Part shown: in pieces, positions 1 through 8,680 of the stretch
Layout of the letters: every line of letters begins with the position of its first letter
Position numbering within the stretch: the first letter of the stretch is position 1
Assembly: GCA_046582565.1 (NCBI GenBank)
Contig: JAYGED010000199.1
Span: 1-27,989 of the forward strand
Reading direction: 5' to 3'
DNA length: 27,989 bases
Source: JAYGED01 sp046582565
GTDB taxonomy: Bacteria; Pseudomonadota; Alphaproteobacteria; JAAXGF01
Notes under the pieces: model-generated
Databases searched by the model: none
What the model was told of the DNA's origin: nothing
The model's input: the letters and a program-made list of their open reading frames with translations, nothing else
Program-made: the position numbers and the translations under genes

Positions 1-273
1 CGCGGCAAGGAACTCGCGGATCATCGACGGTTTAGCCTGGCAACCGACATCGATGTCTGCTTCTGTGATCCGCAAAGCCCGTGGCAACGGGGTTCCAACG
101 AGAACACCAATGGCCTGCTCAGACAGTACTTCCCCAAGGGAGCCGACGTGTCGGTATACTCGCAGGCTCATCTGAACAAAGTGGCGCGCCAGCTCAACGA
201 ACGGCCCCGCAAAACGTTAGAGTTTGAAACGCCGGCAGAGAGATTTAACGCGTGTGTTGCGTCGACCGGTTGA
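1..273 (+). mobile_element. IS30-family transposase, C-terminal fragment (window edge)
   Basis: An open frame runs from the first base to TGA at 271-273 and encodes the last 90 residues of a transposase. It holds the hallmark IS30 C-terminal block CDPQSPWQRGSNENTNGLL, followed by RQYFPKG. The Glu in SNENTN is the expected third catalytic residue of the DDE triad. The second Asp of the family's D-R/N-G-K-E motif should lie just before the window starts, because the fragment opens at RGKELADH. The ending around LNERPRKTLEFETPAERF is the normal IS30 carboxyl end, so the 3' part looks intact. Whether the whole element is functional cannot be judged here. I did not identify its terminal inverted repeat or target duplication with confidence. 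Confidence 0.88.
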
Positions 274-283
274 GGCGGCAGTC

Positions 284-339
284 AAAAGCAGACATTCCGC
301 GACTACCCTCAAAATGTCCGCTTTTGGGGGTAAAGCGGA
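284..339. repeat. nested inverted-repeat element downstream of the transposase
   Basis: AAAAGCAGACATT at 284-296 is a near-perfect (12 of 13) inverted match to AATGTCCGCTTTT at 313-325. The right arm is itself half of a tighter hairpin, TCCGCTTT (317-324), loop TGGGGGT, AAAGCGGA (332-339), an 8-bp perfect stem. The same word therefore occurs three times in 56 bp in alternating orientation. It may be a small palindromic intergenic repeat, part of the IS end, or a transcript-end structure. The rest of 340-537 is AT-richer and I see no gene in it. Confidence 0.5.
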
Positions 340-537
340 AGTCGCCAGGCTAGGGTTGAGCAGGAATTATGCGCTACGCCAATTCAACACAGACTAAAAA
401 CAGGGTATAAAACCGAGTATAATTTACTGATAGAAATATATGAAGCGCAGAAAATAGCCGAATATTACTGCTTATTGCGGCTTAACGTCAAAGAGCGGAT
501 ATCGAAGCCGGAACGTCGGTATGGCTGTCGCGCAGAC

Positions 538-1899
538 CTACCGGTGATGTGGTTCTGATGTCTGCTTCCAATCAGCGCCCGTAAATTGCGGCGGCTGAGC
601 CGTTTGATCCAACAACAGAAGGTCGAACAAGGCGCTGTTGCCACCACACAGGTCAAACTTGCCGCGGATATCGGACATCCCCATCGGATTGTTATTTCCG
701 CCTTTAACCTGGCTTATGGTTTCATGATGCTCACGACCATCGGCAAGATATAGGGATAGTCTGTCTGGGTAGGAGGGACTCAAGTCCTGAATATCCGGAC
801 CCGGGTCGTAAGCTGAAATCTCTAGCAATTCCATGAGCTCGCGCACGTTCGGCCGTTCTATTGCCTGCAAACTGAAACTCGCCGGAAACAGACCGCCGTC
901 GCTCAGTGTTGATGCGACACAATAGAGCAGGCTGAATCGGGCCTGATTTGGATTTTCAGGCCGTAGGAACGAGGCAACACGGAAGAATGGTTCAGGAATG
1001 TGAATAATACCTCGCACAATTTGTTCGGTTTCGATGCCTGGCATTTGGGCGAGTTTTTGTGCGGCTTCGATCGTGCGGTGGGTATAAGAGCAGCTTGGCC
1101 ACGGCTTTCGTAAAACCGGGTTTGTATCCATGGCGCAGGCTTTTCTGTTGGCCGGCAGTGTCGGGCGATCAGGAGATGATTCAAGGTTGCCGTAAAGAGC
1201 AATAAACCCATAAGGACCGTCCATTGCGTCGGGATTGGCGAAGACACCGGACTCTGCAAGAAGTGCAGCTTCAACACCCGCTCTGGCGGCAAAACCGGCA
1301 TGCACCGGTTTAACGCCTGTGCCGAACTGAACCTTGATCCCTGCCGATGTGCTCATGGCGATAGACATGGCGTGAGCAGTTTTCACCGCGTCCAGTTCAA
1401 TTAGCTTGGCGACGGCCGTGACAGCCCCAATGGGACCGATGGTCGATGTCGAATGCCAACCCGCAAGGTAGTGTTCATAGCCTCCGAGTATTTGGCCCAT
1501 ATAGACGATGGCTTCGTAACCCACAAGATAGGCCGTGAGAAGGCTTTGAAGTGACGTTGGCCTCAAATCCGATAGGGCTAGAAGTGCGGGAATGATGACC
1601 GCGCTTGGGTGGGTGGAAGCAATGGTTTCGTAATCATCAAAATCCAAGGCATGTGCCGCGGCGCCATTGACCAACGCGGCAGCCGGCGCCGAAAGACGCA
1701 CATCCGACACCACGGTATCTGCCTGTCCAAGGGCGCCGGCATTCTCCATGGCGCTGGCGACGTGACGAACGAGCGGGTCATCTTTCGCTGCAAGCATGCA
1801 TGCGAGAGTATCGACAAAAGACAGACGCGCCTGATGGAGGGCCGTGTCTGAAAAAGCCAGATCAGGGTTTGCGGCCCATTCTGCAAATGATTTGATCAT
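538..1899 (-). CDS. MmgE/PrpD family protein
   Basis: The gene encodes 453 residues of the MmgE/PrpD fold, which includes 2-methylcitrate dehydratase and cis-aconitate decarboxylase relatives. Typical family features are the N-terminal helical stretch RLSFVDTLACMLAAKD, the block NGAAAHALDFDDYE, the segment HPSAVIIPALLAL, the repeat-like WHSTSTIGPIGAVTAVAKL, and KPVHAGFAARAGVEAALLA. Length matches the family (about 440-470). ATG at 1899 is preferred over TTG at 1905 because AGAGG lies 8 nt before the ATG and only 2 nt before the TTG. The substrate cannot be told from sequence: family members dehydrate or decarboxylate short tricarboxylic or methylated organic acids, and several act on unknown substrates. 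It stands alone, not inside a prp operon, so PrpD itself is not favoured. About 90 bp separate it from the mtnA stop. Confidence 0.85.
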   Translation of the reverse strand: MIKSFAEWAANPDLAFSDTALHQARLSFVDTLACMLAAKDDPLVRHVASAMENAGALGQADTVVSDVRLSAPAAALVNGAAAHALDFDDYETIASTHPSAVIIPALLALSDLRPTSLQSLLTAYLVGYEAIVYMGQILGGYEHYLAGWHSTSTIGPIGAVTAVAKLIELDAVKTAHAMSIAMSTSAGIKVQFGTGVKPVHAGFAARAGVEAALLAESGVFANPDAMDGPYGFIALYGNLESSPDRPTLPANRKACAMDTNPVLRKPWPSCSYTHRTIEAAQKLAQMPGIETEQIVRGIIHIPEPFFRVASFLRPENPNQARFSLLYCVASTLSDGGLFPASFSLQAIERPNVRELMELLEISAYDPGPDIQDLSPSYPDRLSLYLADGREHHETISQVKGGNNNPMGMSDIRGKFDLCGGNSALFDLLLLDQTAQPPQFTGADWKQTSEPHHR

Positions 1900-1992
1900 C
1901 GACAAAGCCTCTGATTGGTTCGAAACAGTACCCTATATATTTGTGTTTCAACCGCTAACGCACAGGCAATCCAAGCGGGCTTCATTTGAAAA

Positions 1993-3090
1993 TTATCCCT
2001 GCATTTCAGGATAGAGGCTGAGCAGCCCCTCGTTTGACGCTAAACAGACGCCGCGTTCGGTGATCAGGCCGGTGACCAGCCGCCCTGGGGTCACGTCGAA
2101 GGCCGGGTTGAGGGCCGGGCTGCCTTCGGGTGTGACGCGAACGCTGATCACCGCGCCATCATCGTCGCAGCCGGCAATATGGGTGACTTCGCGGGGGTCA
2201 CGTTCTTCGATGGGGATTTCCTTGAGGCCGTCGCTGATCGACCAGTCGATGGTGCTGTGGGGCAGGGCGACGTAAAAGGGTATGCCGTTGTCGTGGGCGG
2301 CGAGGGCCTTGAGATAGGTGCCGATTTTGTTACAGACATCGCCATTGGCGGTGGTGCGGTCGGTGCCGGTGATGCAGAGATCGACCCGGCCGTGGCTCAT
2401 CAGATGGCCGCCGGCATTGTCGGCGATCACCGTATGAGGGACGCCGTGGTTCAACAGTTCCCAGGCGGTCAGGCCGGCGCCCTGATTGCGAGGCCGGGTC
2501 TCATCGACCCAGACATGGACTGCGACCCCCTGGTCATGGGCCAGGTAGACCGGCGACAGTGCCGTGCCCCAATCGATGGTCGCCAACCAGCCGGCGTTGC
2601 AATGGGTCAGCAGATTGACCGGAGCGCGGCGGTCGTTTCCTTCCCAAATATCGGCGATCAGCTTGGCGCCATAAGCGCCGATGGCGCGGCAGGTGGCGAT
2701 ATCATCGTCGCAAATCTCGGCGGCGCGGCTGTAGGCCATGGCGAGGCGTTTGCTGGGCGCTAAGGGTTGCAGCAGCGCCGTCATATTATCGATTGCCCAG
2801 CGTAGGTTGATCGCCGTCGGCCGTGTCGCGGCGAGAGCAGCGGCGGCTTCATCGAGCCGCTCATCGGATTGGTCGTCTCGCAGCGCCAAACACAGGCCAT
2901 AGGCCGCCGTAGCGCCGATCAGCGGCGCCCCGCGTACACGCATGACAGCGATCGCCTCGGCGGCGTCTTCCAAGGTCTCGAGGCGTCGGGTCTCAAACTG
3001 GTGGGGTAATTTGGTCTGATCGATAATCTCGACCGACCAGTCATCCGGGGCGAGCCAAATGGTGCGCCACTGCCTGTCGCCGACCTTCAT
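1993..3090 (-). CDS. mtnA: S-methyl-5-thioribose-1-phosphate isomerase
   Basis: MtnA converts 5-methylthioribose 1-phosphate to 5-methylthioribulose 1-phosphate. The 365-residue protein is of family length and belongs to the eIF2B-like aldose-ketose isomerases. Visible marks are MRVRGAPLIGATAAYG (about residues 50-65), the active-site cysteine in LLTHCNAGWLAT (Cys164), and the catalytic aspartate in DLCITGTDRTTANGDVCNKIG (Asp244). The start ATG overlaps the apt stop by 4 bp, so the two are translationally coupled. It is the last gene of the petABC-mtnP-apt-mtnA series. With MtnP upstream it forms the first two steps after methylthioadenosine. The later Met-salvage genes are not in the window. 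Confidence 0.95.
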   Translation of the reverse strand: MKVGDRQWRTIWLAPDDWSVEIIDQTKLPHQFETRRLETLEDAAEAIAVMRVRGAPLIGATAAYGLCLALRDDQSDERLDEAAAALAATRPTAINLRWAIDNMTALLQPLAPSKRLAMAYSRAAEICDDDIATCRAIGAYGAKLIADIWEGNDRRAPVNLLTHCNAGWLATIDWGTALSPVYLAHDQGVAVHVWVDETRPRNQGAGLTAWELLNHGVPHTVIADNAGGHLMSHGRVDLCITGTDRTTANGDVCNKIGTYLKALAAHDNGIPFYVALPHSTIDWSISDGLKEIPIEERDPREVTHIAGCDDDGAVISVRVTPEGSPALNPAFDVTPGRLVTGLITERGVCLASNEGLLSLYPEMQG

Positions 3091-3614
3091 TCACCCTCGA
3101 AGGCGCAAAGCGTGAATACTGTCTGGCCGAGTGACTGCAAGCGCTCACGGCCGCCGAGGTCGGGCAAATCTACAATGAAACAGCATTCATGGACCAAGGC
3201 AGCGGATTTTTCGATCAGCCGAACCGCGGCGCAGGCCGTACCGCCAGTGGCGATCAGATCATCCACCAGAAGTACGTTATCGCCAGGATCGAGGGCGTCG
3301 GTATGGACCTCAAGGCGGTCGACGCCGTATTCCAACTTATAATCCTCGCCATTGACCTTGCCGGGCAGTTTCCCTTGTTTGCGGATCGGGATAAAGCCGA
3401 GGCCGAGTTCATGGGCGACCACGGCACCGAGGATAAAGCCCCGCGACTCAATCCCCACCACCTTGTCGATGGGAGAGTCCGCATAACGATCAACAAAGCC
3501 AGCGATGGTCGCGCGCAAACCCACCGGATCCTTCAGCAGGGTGGTGATGTCGCGAAACATCACCCCCTCGATGGGGTAATTGGGGATCGTGCGGATGCGG
3601 GATTTTATCGGCAT
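3087..3614 (-). CDS. apt: adenine phosphoribosyltransferase
   Basis: Apt joins adenine to PRPP to give AMP in the cytoplasm. The 175-residue protein has the usual bacterial Apt length. It contains the opening PNYPIEGVMFRDITTLLKDP, the segment VVGIESRGFILGAVVAHELG, the flexible-loop region RKQGKLPG, and the PRPP-binding motif VLLVDDLIATGGTA (residues 114-127). It lies 11 bp after mtnP and overlaps mtnA by 4 bp. The context is logical: MtnP releases adenine from methylthioadenosine and Apt returns it to the nucleotide pool. I see no strong Shine-Dalgarno before the ATG, which suggests reliance on coupling from mtnP. Confidence 0.96.
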   Translation of the reverse strand: MPIKSRIRTIPNYPIEGVMFRDITTLLKDPVGLRATIAGFVDRYADSPIDKVVGIESRGFILGAVVAHELGLGFIPIRKQGKLPGKVNGEDYKLEYGVDRLEVHTDALDPGDNVLLVDDLIATGGTACAAVRLIEKSAALVHECCFIVDLPDLGGRERLQSLGQTVFTLCAFEGE

Positions 3615-3625
3615 TGGATCGGTAT

Positions 3626-4513
<888 letters not shown>

Positions 4514-4522
4514 GATGGTACG

Positions 4523-5284
4523 TTAGTGGTCGACGCGCGCCCAGATCTTGCGCTTAGAGGCGTACAACAGTGCGGTCAACACCAGGAGAAACAGCATCAC
4601 CTTGATGCCCATGCGCTTGCGGACTTCGAGCTTGGGCTCGGCTGCCCACATCATGAAATGAACGACATCTGAAGACATCTGATCAACCGTGGCCGCTGTG
4701 CCGTCGGAATATTCCACGGCGTCGTCGTCAAGCGGCGGCGGCATAGCGATCTGGTTGCCGCTGAAATAGCGGTTGTAACTCATGCCTTCGTTGAGCGTGA
4801 CATCGTCGGGCTCGTCCTCGTAGCCGATGAGCAGGGCGTGGAGATAATCGGGACCGCCGGGCCGCGCCTTGGCCATGAGCGACAAATCAGGCGGCAGGGC
4901 GCCGTTATTCGAGGCCCGCGCCGCGTTGTCGTTGGCGAAGGGAAGAGGGATAATGTCCGACAGGATGGCGGGGCGTTCAAACATTTCGCCTTCATCGTCG
5001 GGCCCGTCCTCGACTTCGTATTCGGCGGCAATGGCCTTGACTTGGTCTTCGCTGAGGCCGATTTCGGTCAGGTTGCGAAAGGCGATATACTTGATCCCAT
5101 GACAGCCCGCGCAAACTTCCTGGTAGACCTGGAAGCCGCGCTGAAGGGCGGCCCTATCAAAACTGCCGAAGACACCGTCGAACGACCAGTTCTGCTTTGG
5201 ATATCCACCTTCGGCGGCCGTGACGGAACCGGCGAAGCCGACGAAGACGATGGCGGCAGCTGCCGCTCCCATAAGACCCCGCAT
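4523..5284 (-). CDS. petC: ubiquinol-cytochrome c reductase, cytochrome c1 subunit
   Basis: This is cytochrome c1 of complex III, which passes electrons from the Rieske centre to soluble or membrane cytochrome c on the periplasmic side. The 253-residue precursor has a signal peptide (about residues 1-24, ending VTAAEG), the c-type haem site CAGCH at 58-62, and a likely axial methionine in QIAMPPPL (Met181). An acidic stretch EVEDGPDDEGEMFE lies at about 90-103. One C-terminal membrane anchor spans about 226-243 and is followed by the basic tail SKRKIWARVDH. Its ATG shares one base with the cytochrome b stop (TAATG), so the two are coupled. Confidence 0.97.
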   Translation of the reverse strand: MRGLMGAAAAAIVFVGFAGSVTAAEGGYPKQNWSFDGVFGSFDRAALQRGFQVYQEVCAGCHGIKYIAFRNLTEIGLSEDQVKAIAAEYEVEDGPDDEGEMFERPAILSDIIPLPFANDNAARASNNGALPPDLSLMAKARPGGPDYLHALLIGYEDEPDDVTLNEGMSYNRYFSGNQIAMPPPLDDDAVEYSDGTAATVDQMSSDVVHFMMWAAEPKLEVRKRMGIKVMLFLLVLTALLYASKRKIWARVDH

Positions 5285-6540
5285 TACGATTTCTCCATCT
5301 TGGCGGCGGCAGCTCCACTGGGCATTTCCCCGCCTCCTTTGAGTACCGGCGTGCCGATGCTTTCAGGCAAAGGACGTGTCGGTTCGAATTTGCCGAGGAG
5401 CGGTAGGATGACCAGAAAATGAGCGAAATAATAGATCGACGCGATGCGACCGATGAGGATGAACATACCCTCCGGCGGATTCTTGCCGACCCAGCCCAAT
5501 ACAAAGACATCGACCACGAACAGCCAGAAGGCCATCTTGAAGAACGGTCTGAACCTGGCCGAACGCACTTTGCATGTATCGAGCCAGGGCAGGGCGAACA
5601 GGATCAAGGTCGCGCCGAACATGCCGACTACGCCCAACAGCTTGTCGGGGATCGCCCGAAGGATTGCGTAGAACGGCAGGAAATACCATTCGGGAACGAT
5701 ATGAGGCGGCGTGACAAGCGGGTTGGCCGGAATATAATTGTCTGCCTCGCCCAACAGGTTGGGCGCGAAGAAAATCAACCAGGCGAACACCAGCAGGAAG
5801 ACGCCCAAGCCGAACATATCCTTGATGGTGTAGTAGGGATGGAAGGGCAGGGAATCCTGCGGCCCCTTCATGTCGATGCCGAGGGGATTGTTCGACTTAT
5901 GGACATGCAGCGCCCAGAGATGCACCACGACAACGCCGACGATCATGAACGGCATCAGATAATGCAGCGAGAAGAAGCGATTGAGTGTCGGATTGTCGAC
6001 CACGAATCCGCCCCACAGGAGCGTCGTGAGCCAGTCGCCGACCAGGGGGAACGCCGTGAACATATTAGTGATCACCGTGGCGCCCCAGTAACTCATCTGT
6101 CCCCAGGGAAGCACATAGCCCATAAAGGCGGTCGCCATCATCATCAGCAGGATGACCACGCCGAGCATCCAGAGAATTTCGCGCGGCGCTTTGTAGGAGC
6201 CATAATACATACCGCGAAACAGATGGATAAAGACCACCGTGAAGAACATCGAGCCGCCGTTGGCATGGGCGTAGCGCAACAGCCAGCCATAGTTCACATC
6301 GCGCATAATATGTTCGACGCTGGCGAAGGCGAGGTCTGCCTGTGGCGTGTAATGGAATGCGAGAACAATGCCGGTGACGATCTGTAATGACAGGGCGATG
6401 CCGGCGAGAGAACCGAAATTCCACCAGTAATTCAGGTTGCGGGGCGTCGGATAGACGACGATCGATTCGTTCATGAAGCTGAAAATCGGCAGTCGATATT
6501 CGATCCACTGCACGATCGGGATTTGCAAAAACTTGTCCAT
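5284..6540 (-). CDS. petB: ubiquinol-cytochrome c reductase, cytochrome b subunit
   Basis: Cytochrome b is the membrane core of complex III and carries haems bL and bH and both quinone sites. The 418-residue protein has the full-length eight-helix bacterial form. The four haem histidines are in place with canonical spacing: His92 and His106 in the first four-helix bundle (RYAHANGGSMFF, VVFIHLFRG), and His193 and His207 in the second (SLHYLMPF, VVVHLWALH). The Qo-site PEWY motif is at 283-286. GYVLPWGQMSYWGATVI is also typical. It lies 11 bp downstream of the Rieske gene. Nothing looks degenerate. Confidence 0.98.
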   Translation of the reverse strand: MDKFLQIPIVQWIEYRLPIFSFMNESIVVYPTPRNLNYWWNFGSLAGIALSLQIVTGIVLAFHYTPQADLAFASVEHIMRDVNYGWLLRYAHANGGSMFFTVVFIHLFRGMYYGSYKAPREILWMLGVVILLMMMATAFMGYVLPWGQMSYWGATVITNMFTAFPLVGDWLTTLLWGGFVVDNPTLNRFFSLHYLMPFMIVGVVVVHLWALHVHKSNNPLGIDMKGPQDSLPFHPYYTIKDMFGLGVFLLVFAWLIFFAPNLLGEADNYIPANPLVTPPHIVPEWYFLPFYAILRAIPDKLLGVVGMFGATLILFALPWLDTCKVRSARFRPFFKMAFWLFVVDVFVLGWVGKNPPEGMFILIGRIASIYYFAHFLVILPLLGKFEPTRPLPESIGTPVLKGGGEMPSGAAAAKMEKS

Positions 6541-6551
6541 GATTTTTCGCC

Positions 6552-7112
6552 CTACCCGATCTTGATTAGGCTATCGGTGAGGTATTCGTAATCGGGCACC
6601 TCGAGATTGCGTGGCGCCGGCCCGACACGAATTCGTCCGGAGGTATCATAGTGTGACCCATGACAGGGGCAGAACCATCCGTTGAAATCACCTTTCGGTT
6701 CTCCGTTTTTCTGCCCCAGGGGAATGCAACCGAGATGGGTGCAGATACCGACTTGGATGAGCCACTTAGGTTTTTCAGCGCGATCCGCATCAGACTGAGG
6801 GTCGCGCAAAGAAGAAACATCGACGGCGTTCGCTTCGGCGATTTCTTCAGCAGTGCGATGGCGCACGAAAACCGGCTTGCCGCGCCAGGCTACGGTGACA
6901 CTTTGGCCAACCTCAACCGGCGACAAATCAAACTCGATGCTGGATAACGCCAGGACATCAGCTGATGGGTTCATATTCTCGATCAGGGGCCATGCGATGG
7001 CGGCGGCTCCTACCGCTGTCATGGCGCCGGTTGCGAGATATAAAAAATCTCGCCTCGTCTCATCCTCGCCGCGGGCGTCTGAGCGCTTCGCGACGGAGGT
7101 TGAATCAGCCAT
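6552..7112 (-). CDS. petA: ubiquinol-cytochrome c reductase, Rieske iron-sulfur subunit
   Basis: The Rieske subunit oxidises ubiquinol at the Qo site and moves electrons to cytochrome c1. The 186-residue protein opens with a Tat-type segment (TRRDFLYLATGAMTAVGAA, about residues 19-37) that also acts as the membrane anchor. Cluster-binding boxes are CTHLGC (Cys124, His126) and CPCH (Cys148, His151), with Cys129 and Cys150 placed for the stabilising disulfide. GGAGG lies 8 nt before the ATG, so the start is secure. It is the first gene of the petABC operon. The operon promoter should lie in the 145-bp divergent region facing trmL, but I see no clear consensus boxes there. Confidence 0.97.
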   Translation of the reverse strand: MADSTSVAKRSDARGEDETRRDFLYLATGAMTAVGAAAIAWPLIENMNPSADVLALSSIEFDLSPVEVGQSVTVAWRGKPVFVRHRTAEEIAEANAVDVSSLRDPQSDADRAEKPKWLIQVGICTHLGCIPLGQKNGEPKGDFNGWFCPCHGSHYDTSGRIRVGPAPRNLEVPDYEYLTDSLIKIG

Positions 7113-7257
7113 GCCGATCGCCTCCTACTCTTCATGATCACTTGTTGTTCATGTGTTTTTCTCATCAATTTGCCGTCGTGTCCAGGGGTTCAATCGGTCT
7201 TGCCCGTCATTAACCGGGTTGGTTTTCGGGGCTGGCGGAACGGCGCAGGGTGGTAGT

Positions 7258-7728
7258 ATGACCCCGACCATGAAACTCGCACTTTACGAACCCGATATTC
7301 CTCAGAACACCGGCGCTCTACTGAGACTCGCCGCCTGTCTCGCCACGCCGGTATCGGTGATCGAGCCCTGCGGGTTCGTATTTTCCGACCGGCGTCTGCG
7401 CCGAGCCGGGATGGATTATCTCGACGCGGTGGAATTGACCCGCCATGAATCCTGGGAAACCTTTCTCGAGCAATCAACCGGCCGGCTCTTGCTGTTGACG
7501 ACTCAGGGAGAGACAGCCTATACGCGATTTGCATATCAACCGGGAGATACTCTGTTATTGGGTTCTGAAAGCGCTGGCGTGCCCAACCATGTGCATGACG
7601 CCGTGGATGCTCGACTCTTCATTCCCATGGCACAGGGCGCTCGTTCGATAAATGTGGCGATGGTCGGCGCCATGGCGCTGAGTGAGGCGTTGCGACAGAC
7701 TGACAGTTTCCCCAGGAGAGGTTCATGA
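7258..7728 (+). CDS. trmL: tRNA (cytidine/uridine-34-2'-O)-methyltransferase
   Basis: TrmL methylates the 2'-O of the wobble base of tRNA-Leu species using SAM. The product is a minimal SPOUT (trefoil-knot) protein of 156 residues, the normal TrmL length. The three SPOUT motifs are present: PDIPQNTGALLRLAA near the N-terminus, LLLGSESAGVP, and the knot segment FIPMAQGARSINVAMVGAMA. The open frame reaches further upstream, but ATG at 7258 is chosen because AGGGTGG precedes it and the conserved domain starts at once with MKLALYEPDIPQ. The stop overlaps the hemF start (ATGA). Confidence 0.93.
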   Translation: MTPTMKLALYEPDIPQNTGALLRLAACLATPVSVIEPCGFVFSDRRLRRAGMDYLDAVELTRHESWETFLEQSTGRLLLLTTQGETAYTRFAYQPGDTLLLGSESAGVPNHVHDAVDARLFIPMAQGARSINVAMVGAMALSEALRQTDSFPRRGS

Positions 7729-8567
7729 GCGCCTTACATGACGATCAAAAGAGCCGGGCCGAAGCCTGGTTCAAGGAAATTCGCGACCGTATCTGCGCAG
7801 CCTTCGAATCTATAGAAGACGATTTCGTCGGGGACCAGCCGGCGGGCCGCTTCGAGCGTAGCGCGTGGGAACGAGATGAGGGTGGCGGTGGCGTCATGTC
7901 TGTCATGCGCGGTCGGGTGTTTGAAAAGGTCGGTGTTAATGTCTCCGCGGTGTGGGGTGAGTTCAGCGAAGACATGCGTAGCCAGATTACCGGTGCCGCC
8001 GAGGATGGTCGCTTCTGGGCTTCGGGTGTTTCGCTGGTCGCGCATTTGCGCTCGCCTTTGGTTCCCGCGGTTCACATGAACACCCGCCATATCGTCACCA
8101 CTAAAGGCTGGTTCGGCGGCGGCGCCGACCTAACGCCGATGGTTGCTGACGAAGGCGACACCGCCGATTTCCACGCCGCCCTGCGTGCCGCCTGCGATGC
8201 CCATGAGATGGCTGATTACGGCAAGTTAAAAAAATGGGCCGACGATTATTTTTACCTCCCCCATCGCGATGAGCCCCGGGGTATCGGCGGCATCTTCTAT
8301 GATGCTTTGGATTCCGGGGACTGGGCGGCGGATTTTGCCTTCACCAAGGATGTCGGCCTCGCCTTCCTCGATGTCTATCCTAAGATCGTGCGACGCCATA
8401 TGGATCGCTCCTGGACAGCAGAGCAACGCGCCCATCAACTCGTACGCAGGGGCCGTTATGTGGAGTTTAACTTGCTCTATGACCGGGGCACACAGTTCGG
8501 CCTGCGCACCGGCGGCAATACGGAAGCGATCCTTATGTCCATGCCGCCCGAGGTGCATTGGCCGTAA
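7725..8567 (+). CDS. hemF: oxygen-dependent coproporphyrinogen III oxidase
   Basis: HemF performs the aerobic decarboxylation of coproporphyrinogen III to protoporphyrinogen IX in haem synthesis. The 280-residue protein is a little shorter than enterobacterial HemF (about 300) but contains all the main blocks. These are ERDEGGGGVMSVMRG, the substrate region VPAVHMNTRHIV, GGGADLTPMV, KKWADDYFYLPHR with GIGGIFYD, and the C-terminal GRYVEFNLLYDRGTQFGLRTGGN. AGGAG stands 6 nt before the start, which overlaps the trmL stop by 4 bp. Its presence implies oxygen-dependent haem synthesis, consistent with the bc1 complex next door. Confidence 0.97.
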   Translation: MSALHDDQKSRAEAWFKEIRDRICAAFESIEDDFVGDQPAGRFERSAWERDEGGGGVMSVMRGRVFEKVGVNVSAVWGEFSEDMRSQITGAAEDGRFWASGVSLVAHLRSPLVPAVHMNTRHIVTTKGWFGGGADLTPMVADEGDTADFHAALRAACDAHEMADYGKLKKWADDYFYLPHRDEPRGIGGIFYDALDSGDWAADFAFTKDVGLAFLDVYPKIVRRHMDRSWTAEQRAHQLVRRGRYVEFNLLYDRGTQFGLRTGGNTEAILMSMPPEVHWP

Positions 8568-8580
8568 ATTATTGCCCCAG

Positions 8581-8599
8581 TTAAATGATACGCATTCTC
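8581..8599. promoter_or_regulatory. possible Fur-type operator upstream of the binding-protein gene
   Basis: The 19 bases match the classical Fur-box consensus GATAATGATAATCATTATC at 13 of 19 positions, and they contain an inverted TGA-TCA arrangement. The site starts 14 bp after the hemF stop and about 100 bp before the binding-protein ATG. Alphaproteobacteria also use Irr, RirA and Mur, so a match to the enterobacterial consensus is suggestive only. I cannot tell whether it would control the ABC operon. Confidence 0.3.
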
Positions 8600-8644
8600 A
8601 AGCGGTTGATTCTCCATCATTCTCTATCCCGTTCGCGCGCCGGT

Positions 8645-8650
8645 TATAAT
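8645..8650 (+). promoter_or_regulatory. candidate -10 element TATAAT for the ABC-transporter operon
   Basis: A perfect TATAAT lies 30 bp before the ATG at 8681, in the only spacer available for an operon promoter. No good -35 box is found 16-18 bp upstream: the nearest TTGATT (8606-8611) is 33 bp away. The call rests on the -10 and position only. Confidence 0.3.
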
Positions 8651-8680
8651 TTCCATATTCTATTTGTTGGACAATCGGTT

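Noticed and set aside
5419..6387. 322-codon plus-strand frame opposite cytochrome b
   Set aside because: It is antisense to a fully conserved petB, and its translation is an unusual Glu/His/Gln-rich mirror.
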